Shown: piece by piece, positions 6,515 through 9,069 of the stretch
Numbering within the stretch: the stretch's first letter is position 1
Layout: each line of letters starts with the position of its first letter
The notes under the pieces: generated by a model
The model's database searches: none
Told to the model about the DNA's origin: nothing
The model's input: only the letters and a program-made list of their open reading frames with translations
Origin: an uncultured Verrucomicrobiota bacterium
Lineage (GTDB): Bacteria; Verrucomicrobiota; Verrucomicrobiae; Opitutales; Opitutaceae
DNA: 9,069 nt
Direction: 5' to 3'
Assembly: GCA_946481225.1 (NCBI GenBank)
Contig: CAMLNJ010000089.1
Span: forward strand, 1 to 9,069
Position numbers and translations under genes: made by a program

Positions 6515-7207
6515 CTAGGGGGGCGGGAAGTGGCGCGCCATGGAACGGCGCAAACCGCGGAGGGCGAGCGCCGAGGCGCCGAAGAGCGCGCAGTAGTAGG
6601 CCGCCAGCGCCGCCAGCTTTCCGGGCGTGAGGTTGTCGCTCATGTCGCCGAGCAGGATGGTGACGATCGCTCGCGCCGTGTGCAGCGCCGCGCTCAGTCC
6701 GAACATCAGCGAGAAGGGCACGCCGACCACGGGCATAAGGTAGAGCTGCACCGTGTAGGGCATGCCCGGCATCAGGCAGCAAAGCAGCGTGGCATCGCGG
6801 TGCCCGGCGCCGAGCAGGCGCTTCCGCCACGGCTCCAGGCGGACGAAGAAGCGGGCGGGCAGCAGGCGGGTCAGCGCCCAGCCGAGCACGTGATGGAGCA
6901 CGCTCGTGATCGCGACCACCAGCATGCCGCCCGCGAAATCGAAGCGCACTCCGGCCACGAGGTGCAGCCAGCTTACGGGGAAGCCGACGAGAGGCAGCAG
7001 GGTGATCGCCGCGATTACCGCGATGCCGGGCAACCGATGGGCTCGCGCGTGTAGGTCCGCGACATCGATTCGGCCCCAAAGGACCGAGAGCGCGATCACC
7101 CCCGCCACCGCGAACAGCGCGCGGAACAACAAACGCCGGGTGACGTTCACCGGCCCCACGCGAAACAGCACGGGATAGGGAGGATCGAGTGGCGCGGGCG
7201 CGGACAT
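6515..7207 (-). CDS. VTT/TVP38-TMEM64 family integral membrane protein
   Basis: A 230-residue polytopic inner-membrane protein. Hydrophobic segments lie at about 26-44, 60-84, 90-115, 140-172 and 198-217. The central region TLLPLVGFPVSWLHLVAG (69-86) and the later CCLMPGMPYTVQLYLMPVVGVPF (143-165) have the Pro/Gly-rich re-entrant pattern of the VTT (SNARE-associated, DedA/TVP38) superfamily. Members are linked to lipid scrambling and envelope homeostasis; the substrate cannot be told here. The TVP38-like Arg before the proline motif is not obvious, so the subfamily is uncertain. I chose the ATG at 7205-7207 because the hydrophobic core follows at family-typical distance. The frame stays open 79 codons upstream to an ATG inside hairpin P4, which would give an implausible Arg-rich leader. 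Hairpins P3 and P4 flank the gene. Confidence 0.82.
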   Translation of the reverse strand: MSAPAPLDPPYPVLFRVGPVNVTRRLLFRALFAVAGVIALSVLWGRIDVADLHARAHRLPGIAVIAAITLLPLVGFPVSWLHLVAGVRFDFAGGMLVVAITSVLHHVLGWALTRLLPARFFVRLEPWRKRLLGAGHRDATLLCCLMPGMPYTVQLYLMPVVGVPFSLMFGLSAALHTARAIVTILLGDMSDNLTPGKLAALAAYYCALFGASALALRGLRRSMARHFPPP

Positions 7208-7533
7208 GGGGTTCGAGTTTCGCGACGAGCGACGGTTGGCCCGTCGCATGGGAGCGGCCGGCGGGCCGCGCATCCCGGAGAATGCGAAGCGGCGGCGCAT
7301 CGACCCTACGACGCATCGGCGTGTTGGCAAAAGCGGGAGCTCGATTCGTTCGCGTGCGGCTTCCTCGCGCTCGGTCACGCCGGTTCCGAAACGGTGTCGG
7401 CGAGAGCCGGGGGGCTGGCGAGCCAATGTTCGTATTACGAACATTGGCTCGCGGGGGGCGTAAATCGGGGACGTGGGCGGAGAATGCCGGGGGCGATGCG
7501 GGCGGCCGGGGTGGTGGCCTCGGGTTGTATCGG
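7208..7533. other. 326-nt gene-free stretch between the VTT and GIDE-LemA genes
   Basis: No convincing gene is present; open frames here are Arg/Ser-rich shadows. It holds a 7-bp hairpin (GCGACGG 7229-7235 with CCGTCGC 7241-7247) in the presumed VTT leader, a short CGCATCG direct repeat near 7297 and 7311, and hairpin P4. No terminator with a T run is visible after the GIDE-LemA stop at 7534. Confidence 0.6.
7418..7452. repeat. Palindromic hairpin repeat, copy P4
   Basis: The core (arms 7425-7434 and 7436-7445, central T) is extended by a perfect GCGAGCC/GGCTCGC clamp. The result is a 35-nt palindrome with 17-bp arms, the longest uninterrupted copy in the window. It has no adjoining T run, so it is not a standard terminator. 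Confidence 0.95.
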
Positions 7534-8865
7534 CTAGCGGGCGAACTCCACCTTCACCGGGGCGCGCTCGAAGTCGGCGGCGGCGAGGAGGGGCTCGGGG
7601 CGCAGCTTGCGCAGGCGGGCGACGAAGCGGTCGGGGACGATCTCGAGGCGCGTCGCGTAGTGGGTGGCGATGTCGTTGTAGTAGGTTCGCGCGAGCGCGA
7701 CGCGTTGCTCGGTCTCGACGAGTTCGCGATGCAAGGCGGCGAAACCCGAATCCGCCGTGAGTGTCGGGTGGCGTTCGACGACGGCGCGCAGAAGCGGCGC
7801 AACGCCTCCGGGGTCGGGGCCGGCGAGGCCGGGTCGCGTGGCCTGCGCTTGGGCTCGCAAGGCAGCGAGCGCGGTCTGCGTGCTTTGCTCGTGACCGGCG
7901 AGCGCCTCGATGGTTTTGACGATGGCGGGGATGAGGTCGTGGCGGCGCTTCAGCTGCACATCGATCAGCGACCAGGCCTGGCGCACGCGTTCGCGCAGGC
8001 CGACGAGGCTGTCGTGCACCATCCACACCCAGCCGAGGCCCCAGAGCGTGAGCCAGCCGAAGGCGGTGATGAGACAAGGGGCGACGACGCCGGGGATCGG
8101 CGCGGTTTCCGGGCCCGGGGGAGGGTGTGCGCCTTGGGCGAAGACGAAGCCGGCGGGCAGCGCGAGCAGACCGAGAAACCACGTGGCCCAGGAGCCGAGG
8201 GCGAAGCCGCGCTTGATGGCGTCTTCGCCGCGGCAGGAGAGGATGAACTCGGAGTCGCGCGCGACGGTGATCTCGGGTGCGACGATGTCGGCGCGCTCGC
8301 GAGCGGTGCCGAGCACGTAGAGCCGCGCGTGCAGCGGGATGCCGAGTTCGGTGAAGCGGCGTTCGCCGGTGGAGCCGTTGACCCAGGCCTCGGGCGCCTT
8401 GCCATGGTAAAGCGGATGGCCGCGGGAGACGGTTTCGGAGAAGAGCGGGAGCGGCTCGATGGTCGCTCCTTCAGGGCGAACAAGGAGCGCGCCGGTGTCG
8501 TCGCGGAGGTAGAAGTCTTGCATCTCGCCGCCGCTGGCGACGGTTTCCCAGCCGGTGGTGGTGACGGTGCGGGTGCGGCGATTGCCCTTGGAATCGGTGT
8601 AGTGCTCGGTGCGCGTGCGGCGCCAGTGTTCCTCGGCGCTCCACTCGTAGTGGACGCAGGCGGTTTCGGCGAGGTGGCTGGTGAGCGGGGCTTCGCTTTC
8701 GGCCGTGCCCTCGAGCTCGACGAGGCCGATGAAGACGCCGTGGACCTTGGAGGTCGGAAGGTCGTGCAGCAGACGGTGGCGGCGGCGCTGGCGCAGGCTG
8801 AACCAGAGGCAGAGAAGCGAGACGAGTCCGCCGATGATGGGGCCGGCGGGGTGGAGGTCGTTCAC
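7534..8865 (-). CDS. GIDE-LemA domain fusion membrane protein
   Basis: A 443-residue membrane protein. A first transmembrane helix lies at about 9-24, followed by a basic patch (RQRRRHR). Residues about 40-215 resemble the GIDE domain known from the mitochondrial E3 ligase MULAN and its bacterial relatives: VHGVFIGLVELEGTAES, then CVHYEW, a DSKGNRRTRTV loop, and FYLRDDTGALLVRPEGA. Two transmembrane helices follow (about 221-243 and 260-283). Residues about 285-440 are a LemA-type helical domain: WSLIDVQLKRRHDLIPAIVKTIE, the HEQSTQTALAALRAQ helix, the signature ARTYYNDIATHYATRLEIVPDRFVA (392-416), and a typical ending with FE...VKVEF. LemA proteins are usually about 180-200 residues with one N-terminal helix, so this is a fusion. 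Function is unknown; envelope stress or protein quality control is a guess. The start codon is GTG (8863-8865), since no in-frame ATG lies just upstream. Confidence 0.85.
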   Translation of the reverse strand: MNDLHPAGPIIGGLVSLLCLWFSLRQRRRHRLLHDLPTSKVHGVFIGLVELEGTAESEAPLTSHLAETACVHYEWSAEEHWRRTRTEHYTDSKGNRRTRTVTTTGWETVASGGEMQDFYLRDDTGALLVRPEGATIEPLPLFSETVSRGHPLYHGKAPEAWVNGSTGERRFTELGIPLHARLYVLGTARERADIVAPEITVARDSEFILSCRGEDAIKRGFALGSWATWFLGLLALPAGFVFAQGAHPPPGPETAPIPGVVAPCLITAFGWLTLWGLGWVWMVHDSLVGLRERVRQAWSLIDVQLKRRHDLIPAIVKTIEALAGHEQSTQTALAALRAQAQATRPGLAGPDPGGVAPLLRAVVERHPTLTADSGFAALHRELVETEQRVALARTYYNDIATHYATRLEIVPDRFVARLRKLRPEPLLAAADFERAPVKVEFAR

Positions 8866-8919
8866 GCGCGGATGAATGCGAGAACGATGCGGGTTGGTCG
8901 AGGCGGAAGCGGGACCCGA

Positions 8920-8938
8920 CGCCGGCTTCCAGCCGGCG
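8920..8938. repeat. GC-rich hairpin 5 nt after the metF stop
   Basis: CGCCGGCT (8920-8927), TCC loop, AGCCGGCG (8931-8938): a perfect 8-bp stem. Neither strand has a T run, so it is not a classical intrinsic terminator. From memory, the string GCCGGCTTCCAGCCGGC recurs in genomes of this bacterial group, which would make it a dispersed repeat; this was not checked. Confidence 0.7.
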
Positions 8939-8943
8939 CTACT

Positions 8944-9069
8944 TTACGCGGCGAGGCCGGCGGCGAGGGCGAGGGCGCTGCGGGCGCGATTCAGGATGTA
9001 GAGGTGGTATCCCGGCGCGCCGTGCGCGAGGAGGTCGCGGATCTGGTCGAGCGCCCAGTCGACGCCGAT
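8944..9069 (-). CDS. metF: MetF, 5,10-methylenetetrahydrofolate reductase (C-terminal 41 residues)
   Basis: Only the last 41 codons and the TAA stop (8944-8946) are in the window; the gene enters from the right edge. The peptide contains GVDWALDQIRDLLAHGAPG followed by YHLYILNRAR. This is the conserved end of MetF (usual form: E/DQCRDLLANGVPGxHFYTLNRS), where the NR of the TLNR motif belongs to the last barrel strand. The enzyme is a FAD-dependent TIM barrel that makes 5-methyl-THF for methionine synthesis. A short Ala-rich tail ends the protein. GIDE-LemA starts 78 nt downstream on the same strand. Confidence 0.87.
   Translation of the reverse strand: MGVDWALDQIRDLLAHGAPGYHLYILNRARSALALAAGLAA

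Noticed and set aside
5942..7452. CRISPR array
   Set aside because: The repeats are palindromes at very uneven spacing (about 394, 100 and 980 nt between centres) with genes between them, and no cas genes are present.
5942..7452. Integron attC sites for the hairpins
   Set aside because: The copies are near-perfect palindromes without the extrahelical bases and GTTRRRY/RYYYAAC boxes of attC, and no integrase is visible.
6515..8182. A 555-residue minus-strand protein including the VTT region
   Set aside because: The N-terminal 300 or so residues are Arg/Pro-rich shadow sequence over the LemA region and P4. Only the part from 7207 down has membrane-protein character.

Overview
The window is a GC-rich bacterial chromosome segment. 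Gene content, the absence of Shine-Dalgarno motifs before every start I examined, a GIDE-LemA fusion and an FMN-less CysJ-like reductase together suggest a verrucomicrobial (Opitutaceae-like) genome. That placement is inference from memory of such genomes and was not tested.

Layout. (1) Positions 1-2662, minus strand: a pseudouridine synthase (RluB type), a secreted SH3-like protein, a strong intrinsic terminator, then folD, which runs off the left edge. (2) Positions 2779-5029, plus strand, divergent from rluB: a CysJ-like FAD/NADPH reductase without an FMN domain, then fabG and acpP, closed by a clean terminator at 5068-5098. (3) Positions 5100-7530, accessory-looking: a decayed group II intron (about 5174-5898) with a deleted, stop-interrupted reverse transcriptase and a degenerate domain V. 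After it come four copies of a palindromic hairpin with arms AATGTTCGTA / TACGAACATT. The first two copies frame a small helix-turn-helix gene and the last two frame a VTT/TVP38-type membrane protein gene. (4) Positions 7534-9069, minus strand: a GIDE-LemA membrane protein, then the 3' end of metF entering from the right edge.

How the genes relate. fabG and acpP form a fatty-acid synthesis pair. folD and metF, at the two edges, are consecutive enzymes of folate one-carbon metabolism but are not in one operon here. The most unusual content is the hairpin family. Its 21-nt core is fixed, while the flanking bases differ from copy to copy and yet stay complementary, which points to selection on a folded hairpin. 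The core can be read through in five of six frames and encodes the last residues of the HTH protein. The HTH gene starts at the base of one hairpin and ends through another, which makes it a candidate repeat-associated DNA-binding protein.
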